This document shows positions 26,549 to 35,396 of a DNA stretch of 64,000 bases, one piece after another. A program made the position numbers and the translations under genes. The notes under the pieces were generated by a model. That model was not told the origin of the DNA. It ran no database searches and saw only the letters and a program-made list of their open reading frames with translations. Every line of letters begins with the position of its first letter. The first letter of the stretch is position 1. The stretch is from Thiocapsa roseilacustris (GTDB lineage Bacteria > Pseudomonadota > Gammaproteobacteria > Chromatiales > Chromatiaceae). The DNA lies in NCBI RefSeq assembly GCF_041903755.1, contig NZ_JBBWVE010000006.1:62001-126000 (forward strand), read 5' to 3'.

Positions 26549-27697
26549 ATGAAAGACGTTTATATCACACGCACCAGTTCATACCTACCGAACGCTCCGG
26601 TCGGTAACGATGATATCGAGTCGGTCATCGGGCGGTTGAAAAAGCAGCCGGAACGCGTCAAACAGTTCGTGCTGGCCAACAACGGAATTCGGACTCGATA
26701 CTACGCCATCGACCCGAGAACCGGAAAAAAGACGCACTCCAACGCTCAACTTGCAAGCGAATCAGTTACCGCACTCCTACGCGATGCCGGTCTACAGCTG
26801 GAGCAAGTCGAAGGTCTGGCGTGCGGAACCTCCTCTGCGGATCAGTTTATCCCGTCGCATGCCAACATGGTGGCCGGAGAGTTGGGGATGCCGCCGGCCG
26901 AGATTGTGTCGACTGCCGGGGTCTGTGCGTCCGGGATGTCTGCGTTCAAGTATGCCTACATGGATGTGGCGCTTGGCGGCGCGCGCAACTTCATCGTGAC
27001 GGGGTCGGAATGCGCATCGGTCTCCATGGAGGTCAAGCAATACGAACCGATGATTGATGCGCTACTTGCCGATCCTGATACAGTTCCGATGGTCGCTTTC
27101 GAGAAAGAGTTTCTGCGTTGGATGCTGTCGGATGGAGCCGGGGCGGTCCTGTTGGAGCCCGAGCGGAGGCCCGGCGCGGTCAATTTCAAGGTCGAGTCAG
27201 TGGTATTAAGGTCTTGGGCAGGAAGCCTTCCCGTGTGTATGTATGCCGGGATGAACAAAAGCAAAGACGGTGATTTGACCTTCTGGTTCGATGAGGATGA
27301 CCGAAGCCAGATTCCTCAGAAAGGTTACCTCCTATTGCAGCAGGACGTACGAGTACTTGAAGCTCATATGGTGGATGTCGCCGTACAGGGGATGACATAT
27401 TTCTTCAAAGATCAGGGTTTCGATGTCGGCCGCGTCGACTGGTTCTTGCCGCATTTGTCCTCCATGTATTTTAAAGATGTTCTGATGGAGCAATTCGAAG
27501 CGAACGGTGTGAAGATTCCAGAGAAGAAGTGGTTTACAAACCTCGCTGACAAAGGAAACACCGGATCGGCATCGATCTTCATCATGCTGGATGAGCTTGC
27601 GAGATCGGGTCGCCTTCGGGAGGGCGAGACGCTTTTCTGTGCAGTGCCTGAGAGTGCTCGTTTTACCGTGGCTGGGATGCTGCTGACCGTGTGTTGA
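26549..27697 (+). CDS. StlD/DarB-family beta-ketoacyl synthase III
   Basis: A 382-residue KAS III-like enzyme. It resembles the StlD/DarB family that works in stilbene, dialkylresorcinol and flexirubin-type pathways rather than housekeeping FabH: the segment NNGIRTRYYAIDPRTGK, the length and WMLSDGAGAVLLE are typical. The catalytic residues appear as Cys126 (AGVCASGMSAFK), His302 (LPHLSSMY) and Asn337 (KGNTGSASIF). Partner enzymes of known dar clusters (a DarA-type aromatising condensing enzyme) are not seen in this window. It lies 172 bp after fabF, so it may have its own promoter. Confidence 0.85.
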   Translation: MKDVYITRTSSYLPNAPVGNDDIESVIGRLKKQPERVKQFVLANNGIRTRYYAIDPRTGKKTHSNAQLASESVTALLRDAGLQLEQVEGLACGTSSADQFIPSHANMVAGELGMPPAEIVSTAGVCASGMSAFKYAYMDVALGGARNFIVTGSECASVSMEVKQYEPMIDALLADPDTVPMVAFEKEFLRWMLSDGAGAVLLEPERRPGAVNFKVESVVLRSWAGSLPVCMYAGMNKSKDGDLTFWFDEDDRSQIPQKGYLLLQQDVRVLEAHMVDVAVQGMTYFFKDQGFDVGRVDWFLPHLSSMYFKDVLMEQFEANGVKIPEKKWFTNLADKGNTGSASIFIMLDELARSGRLREGETLFCAVPESARFTVAGMLLTVC

Positions 27698-27777
27698 AAG
27701 GTGGTACCGTGAATTCTTTGCCACTCGCCGGGTTCGATGCCTCTTCGAGCAAATTGACGACCATCCGGGAATCGGTG

Positions 27778-28221
27778 ATGACGAGTGAATGTCTGAGTCC
27801 GGTCAGGATTGCGGAAATTCTCTCCCTATTGCCGCATCGCTTCCCATTCCTTTTGGTTGATCGCGTGGTTGATTACAAAGCCGGTCTTGCGCTCGAGGCG
27901 CTTAAACTTGTGACGGGCAACGAGCACTACGTGGCAAGCCAATCGCGCTACTTTCCACCGGTCCTGATTGTCGAGGCGATGGCCCAGGCTACAGGGATCC
28001 TAGCCGTGCTTAGTGCCGAAGAGGTTTCCGCCGATTCGCGGTTTTTTTTAATCGGCGTCGATCGCACGTCTTTTTCGGGGCATGTCGAGGTCGGCGATCG
28101 ATTAGCGATCAAGGTGCGGGTTTTACGGGCCACTCAAGGAGTGGGAAAGTTTCATGCGGAAGCCTGCGTCGGCGGTGTCCAGGTAGCGATTGCGGAGCTC
28201 ATGTGTGCGGCGCAGATCTAG
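27778..28221 (+). CDS. FabZ-like hotdog protein lacking the usual catalytic His
   Basis: A 147-residue hotdog protein close to 3-hydroxyacyl-ACP dehydratase FabZ: IAEILSLLPHRFPFLLVDRV, PVLIVEAMAQATGILA and FFLIGVDRTSFSGHVEVGD. In FabZ the active His lies in QGHFPGxP, 14 residues before the Glu of the EAMAQ motif. Here that stretch is ASQSRYFPPVLIVE, three residues shorter and without this His, while the Glu (66) remains. It may bind acyl-ACP without dehydrating, or act differently. ATG 27778 matches the family start; GTG 27709, which follows AAAGGTGG, is an alternative adding 23 residues. Confidence 0.8.
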   Translation: MTSECLSPVRIAEILSLLPHRFPFLLVDRVVDYKAGLALEALKLVTGNEHYVASQSRYFPPVLIVEAMAQATGILAVLSAEEVSADSRFFLIGVDRTSFSGHVEVGDRLAIKVRVLRATQGVGKFHAEACVGGVQVAIAELMCAAQI

Positions 28222-28479
28222 AGTGATTTTCCGGCAATCCATGACCTTCTATAACGTCCAATTCTCCTCGGAGACTGCGGGCGAGGTGCTAGGCGTCTTC
28301 GGTCAATTCGCGTGCCCGTTCAGGGTCAAGACGAGTCTCGGAAAGCCCCGTCTTGTGCGTTCGCTTCCGGGCGGTCGAAGGGTCCGCTCCACACGTCGCG
28401 CCGATCTCGGCTGCGGCTTTTTGACCTCGGGGCACCAAATGATCACATTGTGTAATGAGTCTGGCGCGGAGACGCCGTC

Positions 28480-29760
28480 ATGAAAGACGGTTCGGAGGTT
28501 GTTGCACAGGGAATAAGCGAAGCCTTGTCGCGTGCGGAAACGAAGGCGCGCGGCGCGCGTTCGCGACGGAATTTCACCTTCCTCCTCATTCTCGTCTTCC
28601 TTGGGGCGGCCGGTTATTTCGTTTTCAACGGGAGCGAAAGTGAGGTTTCCTACGCGACGGCGAAGGTAACGAGAGGGGATCTGACTCTTACCGTTACGGC
28701 GACGGGCAGACTTCAACCCGTCAACCAAGTCGACGTAGGAACCGAAGTCTCGGGGACGATCGAGTCGGTCGAGGTTGATTTCAATGACCATGTTATTACT
28801 GGTCAAATCCTGGTTAAGCTCGACACCGAGCAACTGGAGGCAGGTTATCGTCAATCAAGAGCCTCTTTAAGCTTAGCGCAAGCCGGAGTTATGGAGGCGA
28901 ATGCGACACTGACCGAAACCGCAAATCGTCTGAAACGAATCAGAGATCTCATCGGCAAAGACCTCTCTACGGAAGAAGAGTTGGATCGTGGAGTTGCGGC
29001 TTTCGCAAGGGCTGAGGCCGGACTTGCAGTCGCCGAAGCAAAGGTCGAGCAGGCGCAGGCGCAGCTGGATGCCGATCGGCGAGCGCTGGAGAAGGCGATC
29101 ATTCGTTCACCGATCGACGGTATTGTGCTTGAGCGGCGGGTTGAACCCGGACAGACCGTGGCAGCGGCCCTGCAGACGCCGATCCTGCTGGTCATGGCAG
29201 AAGATTTGAGCGAAATGGTCCTTCATGTCGATATCGACGAGGCAGACGTCGGGCAGGTGCTTGCCGGTCAGACGGCATTTTTCAGTGTCGATGCCTATCC
29301 CGAAAAGCAGTTCCCGGCCGACATTCGGCAGGTTCGATTCTCGCCCAAGAGCTTGGACGGCGTTGTGACTTACGAAACGCTGTTGAACGTCGATAACAAG
29401 GAGCTCTTGTTAATGCCCGGGATGACGGCGACCGCCGAGATCGGTGTCGCGAGCTTCCAAGACGCCTTGCTGATTCCCAACGCTGCGCTTCGCTTCAGCC
29501 CGCGGGAAGACGTCGACATCGGCTCGGCGAAGCCTTCGCTGTTCAATCGATTTGCCGGCCAAGCGCGCGAGAAGCCGCCTTCTCCCACCCCGGACGATGC
29601 CGGCAGTGATAGTCGCCTGGTTTGGGTTTTGGAGTCGGGAGTCCCCGCAGCGGTCCCCGTTCAGATCGGGGTATCCAATGGCAGCGTGACACAAATTCTC
29701 GGCGGGAACATCAAGGAGGGGGATGATTTGGTGGTCGGCGTGTCGACCCCGGTGCTCTGA
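28480..29760 (+). CDS. MacA-like periplasmic adaptor protein
   Basis: A 426-residue membrane-fusion protein linking an inner-membrane transporter to an outer-membrane channel. One N-terminal helix (FTFLLILVFLGAAGYFVF), a barrel/lipoyl part (TATGRLQPVNQVDVGTEVSG), a long coiled-coil hairpin (about 120-220, ending AQAQLDADRRALEKAIIRSP), IDGIVLERRVEPGQTV, and a C-terminal barrel with LLMPGMTATAEIGV. It lies four bases before the ATPase gene; the three transporter genes form one unit. No TolC-type gene is in the window. The substrate is presumably the product of the ketosynthase set, by position only. Confidence 0.92.
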   Translation: MKDGSEVVAQGISEALSRAETKARGARSRRNFTFLLILVFLGAAGYFVFNGSESEVSYATAKVTRGDLTLTVTATGRLQPVNQVDVGTEVSGTIESVEVDFNDHVITGQILVKLDTEQLEAGYRQSRASLSLAQAGVMEANATLTETANRLKRIRDLIGKDLSTEEELDRGVAAFARAEAGLAVAEAKVEQAQAQLDADRRALEKAIIRSPIDGIVLERRVEPGQTVAAALQTPILLVMAEDLSEMVLHVDIDEADVGQVLAGQTAFFSVDAYPEKQFPADIRQVRFSPKSLDGVVTYETLLNVDNKELLLMPGMTATAEIGVASFQDALLIPNAALRFSPREDVDIGSAKPSLFNRFAGQAREKPPSPTPDDAGSDSRLVWVLESGVPAAVPVQIGVSNGSVTQILGGNIKEGDDLVVGVSTPVL

Positions 29761-29763
29761 CGC

Positions 29764-30489
29764 GTGGCCTCGATCTCGAACGTGGCCGATCGTCCTCCGG
29801 TTATCGAGCTGTGTAACGTCACGCGAATATACGGGCGAGGCGACGCGGCAGTGCAGGCGCTCCGAGGAGTGGACTTGACGATTTGGGACGGCGAGTTTGT
29901 TGCCGTTATGGGGCCGAGCGGTTCGGGAAAATCGACGTCGATGAACATACTCGGGTGCCTGGATACGCCGTCCTCCGGTGCGTACCTGTTTCGCGGTACC
30001 GAAGTCGGCAGTTTGTCGCGCGATCAGCGTGCGATTCTGCGTCGCGAGTATCTTGGGTTCGTCTTCCAAGGTTATAACCTCTTGAGCCGAACATCCGCGA
30101 TCGAGAATGTCGAGCTGCCTTTGATCTACCGACGTGTGCGTGTCCAAGAACGTCGTCGTCGTGCGCGCGAGGCATTGAATGCGGTCGGGCTCTCGAACTG
30201 GGAGCATCATACCCCGGCGGAGATGTCCGGCGGGCAACAGCAACGAGTTGCGATCGCACGAGCCTTGGTCAGCGAACCGGCCGTGCTGCTCGCCGATGAG
30301 CCCACGGGTAACTTGGATTCGGCGCGAAGCCGCGAAATCATGGAGTTGCTGACTGAGTTAAACCGAGCGCGTGGGATCACCGTCGTCATGGTCACTCATG
30401 AGCACGATATGGCGGAATATGCGAGTCGCATCGTCGAGTTCTTCGACGGGCTCGTTGCCAAGGATGTTTCACGCGAGGAAACGATCTGA
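29764..30489 (+). CDS. MacB/LolD-type ABC transporter ATPase
   Basis: A 241-residue ATP-binding subunit. Walker A GPSGSGKSTSMNILGCLD, Q-loop GFVFQGYNLL, signature MSGGQQQRVAIARAL, Walker B VLLADEPTGNLDS and switch VTHEHDMAEYA are all intact. It belongs to the MacB/FtsE/LolD subfamily and is a separate protein here, unlike the ATPase-permease fusion of E. coli MacB. It starts at GTG 29764 right after the adaptor stop; its stop shares one base with the permease ATG. Confidence 0.95.
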   Translation: MASISNVADRPPVIELCNVTRIYGRGDAAVQALRGVDLTIWDGEFVAVMGPSGSGKSTSMNILGCLDTPSSGAYLFRGTEVGSLSRDQRAILRREYLGFVFQGYNLLSRTSAIENVELPLIYRRVRVQERRRRAREALNAVGLSNWEHHTPAEMSGGQQQRVAIARALVSEPAVLLADEPTGNLDSARSREIMELLTELNRARGITVVMVTHEHDMAEYASRIVEFFDGLVAKDVSREETI

Positions 30490-31694
30490 TGCTTTGGGGT
30501 AGCCTCGTGCTCGCCGGGAGGGCAGTCCGCCGCAATGTATTACGTTCGTTTCTGACCATTCTCGGAATCGTGATCGGTGTTGCAGCGGTCATTATTATGG
30601 TTATCCTCGGAGGAGGCGCTACTCTCGAGGTGCAGCGTCAGATCGAAAGCCTGGGAAGTAATCTGCTGATTGTGCGGCCTGGGCAGCGTGTTGGTCCGGG
30701 TGTCCTGTCTGATGCAAGATCCTTTAACTTGGACGACGCAATCTCGCTGCGTAATGAAATCCCGGGCTTGGATGGGGTTGCCCCGGCCGCGTCGCAGCCG
30801 ATGACGGCCGTGGTCGGAAATCGGAAACGAGCAACGACCGTCACAGGCAGCGACAACGCCTATCTAACGGTACGGAACTGGACACTGGTTTCGGGTCGGT
30901 CCTTCACCGAAACCGAGCTTCGTGCAGGTAAGGCGGTGTGCGTGATCGGTGCGACCGTTCAGCGTGAGTTGTTCGGTCAGGAGGATCCAATCGGGTCGCG
31001 TATCCGCCTAAGGCGGGCTTCGTGCGACGTCATCGGCTTGCTTGAGGCCAAGGGGCAAAGCAGCGTAGGGCTGGACCAGGATGATCTCATCCTCATCCCG
31101 CTCAAGACGCTTCAGCGACGCTTCACTGGAAATCAGAACGTCGGCCTCATCTACGCATCGGTGCGTGCCGGAGACTCGATCGACATCGCAAAGGCCGATA
31201 TCGAGCGACTCATGAAGGAGCGCCGGATGATCTCTCCGGGCGATCAGGCCGATTTTATGGTTATGGATATGCGCGAGATCTCCGGACTGCTCACGACGAC
31301 GACCAAGATATTGACCGCCCTCTTGGGTGCAGTGGCTTCGGTCAGCTTGTTGGTCGGCGGTATTGGAATCATGAACATCATGCTCGTGTCGGTGACCGAG
31401 CGCACACGGGAGATTGGGATTCGGTTGGCGATCGGGGCTCAAGAGGACGAGGTGATGCTTCAATTCCTCGTCGAAGCCGTCGTGCTTTCGACGCTCGGTG
31501 GATTGATCGGCATTGTTTTGGCGATCGGCGTCTCTGTTTGGTTGGCCGCCTTGCTGAACCTGCCTTTTGTCTTTAACGTCGGAGTGGTTGTCTTCGCCTT
31601 TCTGTTTTCGGCAGCCGTCGGTATCGTGTTCGGTTATGTTCCGGCCCGACGTGCCGCGCGCTTGGATCCGATCGAGGCACTGCGACACGAATGA
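30489..31694 (+). CDS. MacB-type ABC transporter permease (FtsX family)
   Basis: A 401-residue membrane subunit with the four-helix MacB layout: one N-terminal helix (FLTILGIVIGVAAVIIMVIL), a large periplasmic domain (about 50-270), and three C-terminal helices in the FtsX-like domain (SLLVGGIGIMNIMLVSVTER, VVLSTLGGLIGIVLAIG, FAFLFSAAVGIVFGYVPARR). RTREIGIRLAIGA is the typical coupling motif. With the ATPase and adaptor it forms a tripartite pump or mechanotransmission system. Last gene of the exporter unit. Confidence 0.94.
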   Translation: MLWGSLVLAGRAVRRNVLRSFLTILGIVIGVAAVIIMVILGGGATLEVQRQIESLGSNLLIVRPGQRVGPGVLSDARSFNLDDAISLRNEIPGLDGVAPAASQPMTAVVGNRKRATTVTGSDNAYLTVRNWTLVSGRSFTETELRAGKAVCVIGATVQRELFGQEDPIGSRIRLRRASCDVIGLLEAKGQSSVGLDQDDLILIPLKTLQRRFTGNQNVGLIYASVRAGDSIDIAKADIERLMKERRMISPGDQADFMVMDMREISGLLTTTTKILTALLGAVASVSLLVGGIGIMNIMLVSVTERTREIGIRLAIGAQEDEVMLQFLVEAVVLSTLGGLIGIVLAIGVSVWLAALLNLPFVFNVGVVVFAFLFSAAVGIVFGYVPARRAARLDPIEALRHE

Positions 31695-32366
31695 AGGTTA
31701 CACGGGAGGCTTCCGAAACGCCATTCGCGTAGTACTTCGGATAATCCAAGGAGGAGTCTGCAGAGCGCGAGCGATTGTGCTTTCGACATTGATGATGCAA
31801 CTGAAACTTGGCCGGACAGGACACTCGTCATCTTGGTTTTTCGTTAGGCATTAAGTGTCGGACTGGGCGTCGGTCTGAGGGAAGCGTTGGGGTTAGACAT
31901 GTTTTTGAAGCCGATCAGGTGCGTATGCCTGGGGATCATCTGTCATGGAGCCGCGGTTCGTAACGGGACCGGTTCGCAGATCCGGTCGGACGTTTACCCC
32001 GATACATTGATGCCTTAAAACAGATATTTGGGCGGCAATTCGGCCGAAAAAAAGTAAGGACTGGATTCCTCACGTTAAATTAGAACAAGAAACCCGCAGT
32101 AACCCTCGCTGAGGCGCCAGAGCTCCGCCGCCGGTGCGGCGTCTTGTCCGAGCGCCGTGAGGCTCGCACCTTTTCGTTAGCGTTAAAGAGACTGGTCCCA
32201 CTTGCGAGCTCTGGCGCAACGGCGCGTCTGATTGGCGTTCGTGCACCTTGTTCGGATGTCGCCATCAAAGGTTCGAGCGATTTCAGGACAGGTTGCCGCC
32301 GAAGCGGGATGAGCCGACAGATGTCGCAGGGGTCGACCCGCGACCGATTTCGAATGAGGCATCCAA
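31695..32366. other. Intergenic region with a 12-bp inverted repeat
   Basis: 672 bp without a recognised gene. It contains GCGCCAGAGCTC at 32115-32126 and its perfect reverse complement at 32206-32217, separated by 79 bp. Whether it is an element remnant or a regulatory structure cannot be decided. Confidence 0.5.
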
Positions 32367-32795
32367 GTGTCCTTGAAACAAAGAGGAACGGTCAGCGCAA
32401 AGCGAGCCATTGAGCGCATTTTTTTTCTGATGCCGTTGGTGCCGGGGGTGCTGCTGGCCTTCAGCCTGATAACGCAGTTGTTGCCCGATCAGCCTTTGCA
32501 GCGATTTTTCGGCAATAATCCGGCACTTGATGCGCTCGTTGGTGCGGTTGTCGGCGGTCTTGCCATGGGGCAAGTCTTCGTCGGATACCTCGTCGGCGGT
32601 GAGTTGGTCCGAAACGGGCTCAGCCTCGCGACCGCGACTGCGCTAATCGTTTCTTGGGCAACGGTCGGCTTGACCTTTCTGCCTTATGAAATGCGTGCCT
32701 ACGGCAACCGATTCGCGATCCTGCGTAACTTGTTGGCCTTTGTTTCGACCTTGATGATCGCTTACGTGACCGCCCACATGTTGGAGTGGATGTAG
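32367..32795 (+). CDS. Half-size membrane permease, N-terminal half (DUF318/UPF0718-like)
   Basis: A 142-residue protein with about four membrane helices: FFLMPLVPGVLLAFSLITQL, LVGAVVGGLAMGQVFVGYLV, ATALIVSWATVGLTFL and LLAFVSTLMIAYVTAHML. The Leu-Gln-Arg-Phe-Phe-Gly-Asn-Asn segment resembles the helix-linker pattern of DUF318 predicted permeases, which are usually single proteins of 300-350 residues. The next gene begins two bases after this stop and looks like the other half. GTG at 32367 is the apparent start. Substrate unknown. Confidence 0.65.
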   Translation: MSLKQRGTVSAKRAIERIFFLMPLVPGVLLAFSLITQLLPDQPLQRFFGNNPALDALVGAVVGGLAMGQVFVGYLVGGELVRNGLSLATATALIVSWATVGLTFLPYEMRAYGNRFAILRNLLAFVSTLMIAYVTAHMLEWM

Positions 32796-32796
32796 A

Positions 32797-33324
32797 ATGC
32801 GTCTGTTTCGGCCCGCTGGATGGCTATTTCTTTTATGTGTGGTTGTTATGTTGGGCGTTGTTGCACTCATCGACGCCGATCTCGTTGTCGCGACTTTAAT
32901 CCAGGCTTGGACGCTTATGCTCAAGCTTGCGCCACTCTTCATCCTCGTTCTTCTAATGGTGGCCCTGTCCGAAACCTTTCTGGATGCGCGATCGATCGGC
33001 CGCTGGGTCGGATACTCCTCGGGTCCACGCGGCTGGTTGATCGCGCTGGCGGCAGGTACGCTGTCGGTGGGGCCGATGCACGTCTGGGTCGCGATCCTGC
33101 AGGATCTGCGTGCTAAGGGGATGCGCGAAGGCTTGATCGCGGCCTTCTTTTTCTCCCGCACCATTCAAATCTTCTTCCTCCCCTTGATCATCGGCTATTT
33201 CGGTTGGGCTTTCACGCTGATCTTGGCGATTCAGGTGATGATCTTTGCCGTCATCAACGGCCTTTTGATCGATTACCTGCTCGCGCGCGGGGACGGACGC
33301 GCACCTCAAGACCCTCGGATCTGA
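32797..33324 (+). CDS. Half-size membrane permease, C-terminal half (DUF318/UPF0718-like)
   Basis: A 175-residue protein with about five membrane helices: WLFLLCVVVMLGVVALI, LAPLFILVLLMVALSETFL, WLIALAAGTLSVGPMHVWVA, IQIFFLPLIIGYFGW and FTLILAIQVMIFAVINGLLI. The RSIGRWVGYSSGPRGWL segment mirrors the corresponding segment of the previous protein, so the two may be homologous halves of a split permease. Spacing to the preceding stop is two bases, indicating coupled translation. The family link is moderate. It ends 50 bp before the convergent sulfotransferase gene. Confidence 0.65.
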   Translation: MRLFRPAGWLFLLCVVVMLGVVALIDADLVVATLIQAWTLMLKLAPLFILVLLMVALSETFLDARSIGRWVGYSSGPRGWLIALAAGTLSVGPMHVWVAILQDLRAKGMREGLIAAFFFSRTIQIFFLPLIIGYFGWAFTLILAIQVMIFAVINGLLIDYLLARGDGRAPQDPRI

Positions 33325-33373
33325 GCTTGCGGATCTGAGTCTGGACGCGCGGCGATCGAATCAAGCTCGGCGT

Positions 33374-34429
33374 TCAGTCACGGCGGATCAGGGCGGGTAT
33401 CAGCCAAGCGCGGCCTTTTGGCGCGACGCCGTCCACCAATCCGTCGGCACCCTCGACGGGCTGCGTCTCGTATCCGATGCGTTCCATCAGATCGCCGCAA
33501 ATCGCGGCGACGCGCTTGTGATCCGCGTCGGAAAGCCGCGCGAAGCTCTCCGGATTCATGTTTCGGAGCGGCGCCGATTCCTTGCGGATATAACTTGCTC
33601 TGATCTCGCCCAGCACGGCCTCGTTCAAGGATGCGGCAGGAACATCAAGGAAGGTTTCAAGGCGTCGCATCAGCGGAGCGGGGTGTGCGGTGAGGTCTTC
33701 ATAACGCATCAGGACAACCTGCTGCAGGTGCTCAGCGTCGTCGAGTAGAATCCCGGTGCCGTCTCGCCAATGTCGGGCGGTCTCCTCAATCGGTACACCG
33801 AGCCGTCTCTGCGCGCCCTCGCATAAGGCGTAAGGGTGACGTACGATTCCGATGAATCGGCTCGGCGAAAAATTCGCTTCCAGCCAACGCGAGCGTAGCG
33901 TATTGGGAGGGCTTTTTTCCAACAGGATACCTGGTCGAACAGGGTAATAACGAGCCCAATCGTAGCGTATCCTGCGTGCAGGTGTCGGGTCGTCGGTCTC
34001 GATCCAGTGAAAGATGTCCGTGCGACTCGACCAAGCGCGCGCAGCACCGAATGTCGGCGGGTGCGGAAGCGCGGGGGTCAGCCATTGCCCTTCGTGCGGC
34101 AACGAGCGAATCATCGGATGCTGTTCCAGCACGCGCGTGAGGAGGGTCGTCCCGGAGTTGTTGAGACCCAGAATAAACAGCCAAGGGCTGTGCCCGAGGT
34201 CGAGTCGTTGCTCGACCCACGCGTCGAGCGCCGCAGGATCTTGAGTCATCCAACGCAACTCATGGAGGGGGCGCCCGATCAGCCTGTAGAGTGCGTGTGC
34301 GACGGGAAACAGCCGCTGTATCTTGGCCAATCGGGGGGCGCGGTTCGTGAAATAGGGCAGGGTCTCCCGGACCTTCGTCTCGAAGGTCGACCCGTCGGCG
34401 GCTCGCGTTGTGGGTTGTTTGTCTGTCAT
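33374..34429 (-). CDS. Sulfotransferase family protein
   Basis: A 351-residue protein that should move sulfate from PAPS to a hydroxyl or amino acceptor. The 5'-phosphosulfate loop is LGLNNSGTTLLTRVLEQHP (near residue 90), a variant of the usual RSGTT, and the 3'-phosphate segment is FIGIVRHPYALCEGAQRR. No signal peptide. Last gene of the minus-strand set; its start lies 40 bp after the epimerase stop. The acceptor is unknown; the neighbouring glycosyltransferase suggests a glycolipid or glycosylated polyketide. Confidence 0.85.
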   Translation of the reverse strand: MTDKQPTTRAADGSTFETKVRETLPYFTNRAPRLAKIQRLFPVAHALYRLIGRPLHELRWMTQDPAALDAWVEQRLDLGHSPWLFILGLNNSGTTLLTRVLEQHPMIRSLPHEGQWLTPALPHPPTFGAARAWSSRTDIFHWIETDDPTPARRIRYDWARYYPVRPGILLEKSPPNTLRSRWLEANFSPSRFIGIVRHPYALCEGAQRRLGVPIEETARHWRDGTGILLDDAEHLQQVVLMRYEDLTAHPAPLMRRLETFLDVPAASLNEAVLGEIRASYIRKESAPLRNMNPESFARLSDADHKRVAAICGDLMERIGYETQPVEGADGLVDGVAPKGRAWLIPALIRRD

Positions 34430-34469
34430 GGTGATCCGGAACGGTCGCGCTTGATCCTCGCGCGGTGAG

Positions 34470-35396
34470 TTACTGGGAAGGACCGTCGCTTTCCAGAAAA
34501 TCCAGCGAAGCTATCAACGGCGTGTGCCTGAAATCGAGCTCGCGCATCGCGCGGGTGTTGTCGAAGGCGATCCTCACGGGCAGCGGAATCGGGACGAGCC
34601 GCGTCCTTGCCTGAATGCGATCGCGCCAGGTCCGGCAAAAACGATCGATCGAGACGTCTGCGGGTCCGGCAAGATTGTAGGTCCGGCCGCGCGAGTCTGC
34701 CCGGACGACGGCCTCCGCGATGGCCGAGGCGACATCGGGTGCAAAGGCCAGCGGAAAATAGAGTTTCGGCACCGGCATCACGCGCTTGCTCGTCACGAAT
34801 TGCATAATCGGCGTCACATTAGGGTCGTGGGGGCCGTACATCGCCGAGGTTCTCAGAATCGTGAGATCGATCGCTCCGGCGCCAGCCGCTGCTCGGCAGC
34901 GTTCCTCGGCGAGCGCCTTGGTGACCCGGTTTGCATTGCGCTGCGGGCGTCCGGTATCGCTGTAGACGGGATCCTCTTCTCGGACGAGTCGTAAACCGAG
35001 TGCGTGACGTGCCGTAAGCTTGTAGGCGCCGATCGAGCTGACGTAGATCAGCCGGCGGATTCCGCTCCTGGCCATGGCATGCAGCACGTTTTCGGTTCCA
35101 AGTACATTGGGCCGATAGTTTTCGTCCCAGCCGTTTTTGAACGGGTTGGCCAGTGCGGCGTTGTGGAGGATGATGTCCGAGCCGTCGAAGGCGCGTGCCA
35201 GGGCGTTACGATCGCCCAGCTCGGCAACCGCGTAGGTGACTGCGTCGGCCGACGCTCCGAGGTCGGCTGCGACCTCTTGCCACTTGAATGGGTCGCGGAC
35301 GACCGCCCTCACCGCACAACCGCATCGCAGCAGGGCCGGCACCAGCAGCCGGCCGAGAAATCCGTTCGCGCCCGTGACGGCGACAAGATGCGTCAT
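34470..35396 (-). CDS. NAD-dependent epimerase/dehydratase family protein (extended SDR)
   Basis: A 308-residue Rossmann protein. It starts MTHLVAVTGANGFLGRLLVP, with the GxxGxxG nucleotide motif, and has YVSSIGAYKLTAR and YSDTGRPQRNANRVTKALAE, in which the active Tyr of a YxxxK site seems shifted or missing (the NRVTKALAE Lys is present). Family members act as epimerases, dehydratases, or 3-beta-hydroxysteroid-type reductases; the specific reaction is unknown. The ATG overlaps the upstream SDR stop by four bases (ATGA), so I prefer 35396 to the longer frame from 35459. Confidence 0.82.
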   Translation of the reverse strand: MTHLVAVTGANGFLGRLLVPALLRCGCAVRAVVRDPFKWQEVAADLGASADAVTYAVAELGDRNALARAFDGSDIILHNAALANPFKNGWDENYRPNVLGTENVLHAMARSGIRRLIYVSSIGAYKLTARHALGLRLVREEDPVYSDTGRPQRNANRVTKALAEERCRAAAGAGAIDLTILRTSAMYGPHDPNVTPIMQFVTSKRVMPVPKLYFPLAFAPDVASAIAEAVVRADSRGRTYNLAGPADVSIDRFCRTWRDRIQARTRLVPIPLPVRIAFDNTRAMRELDFRHTPLIASLDFLESDGPSQ

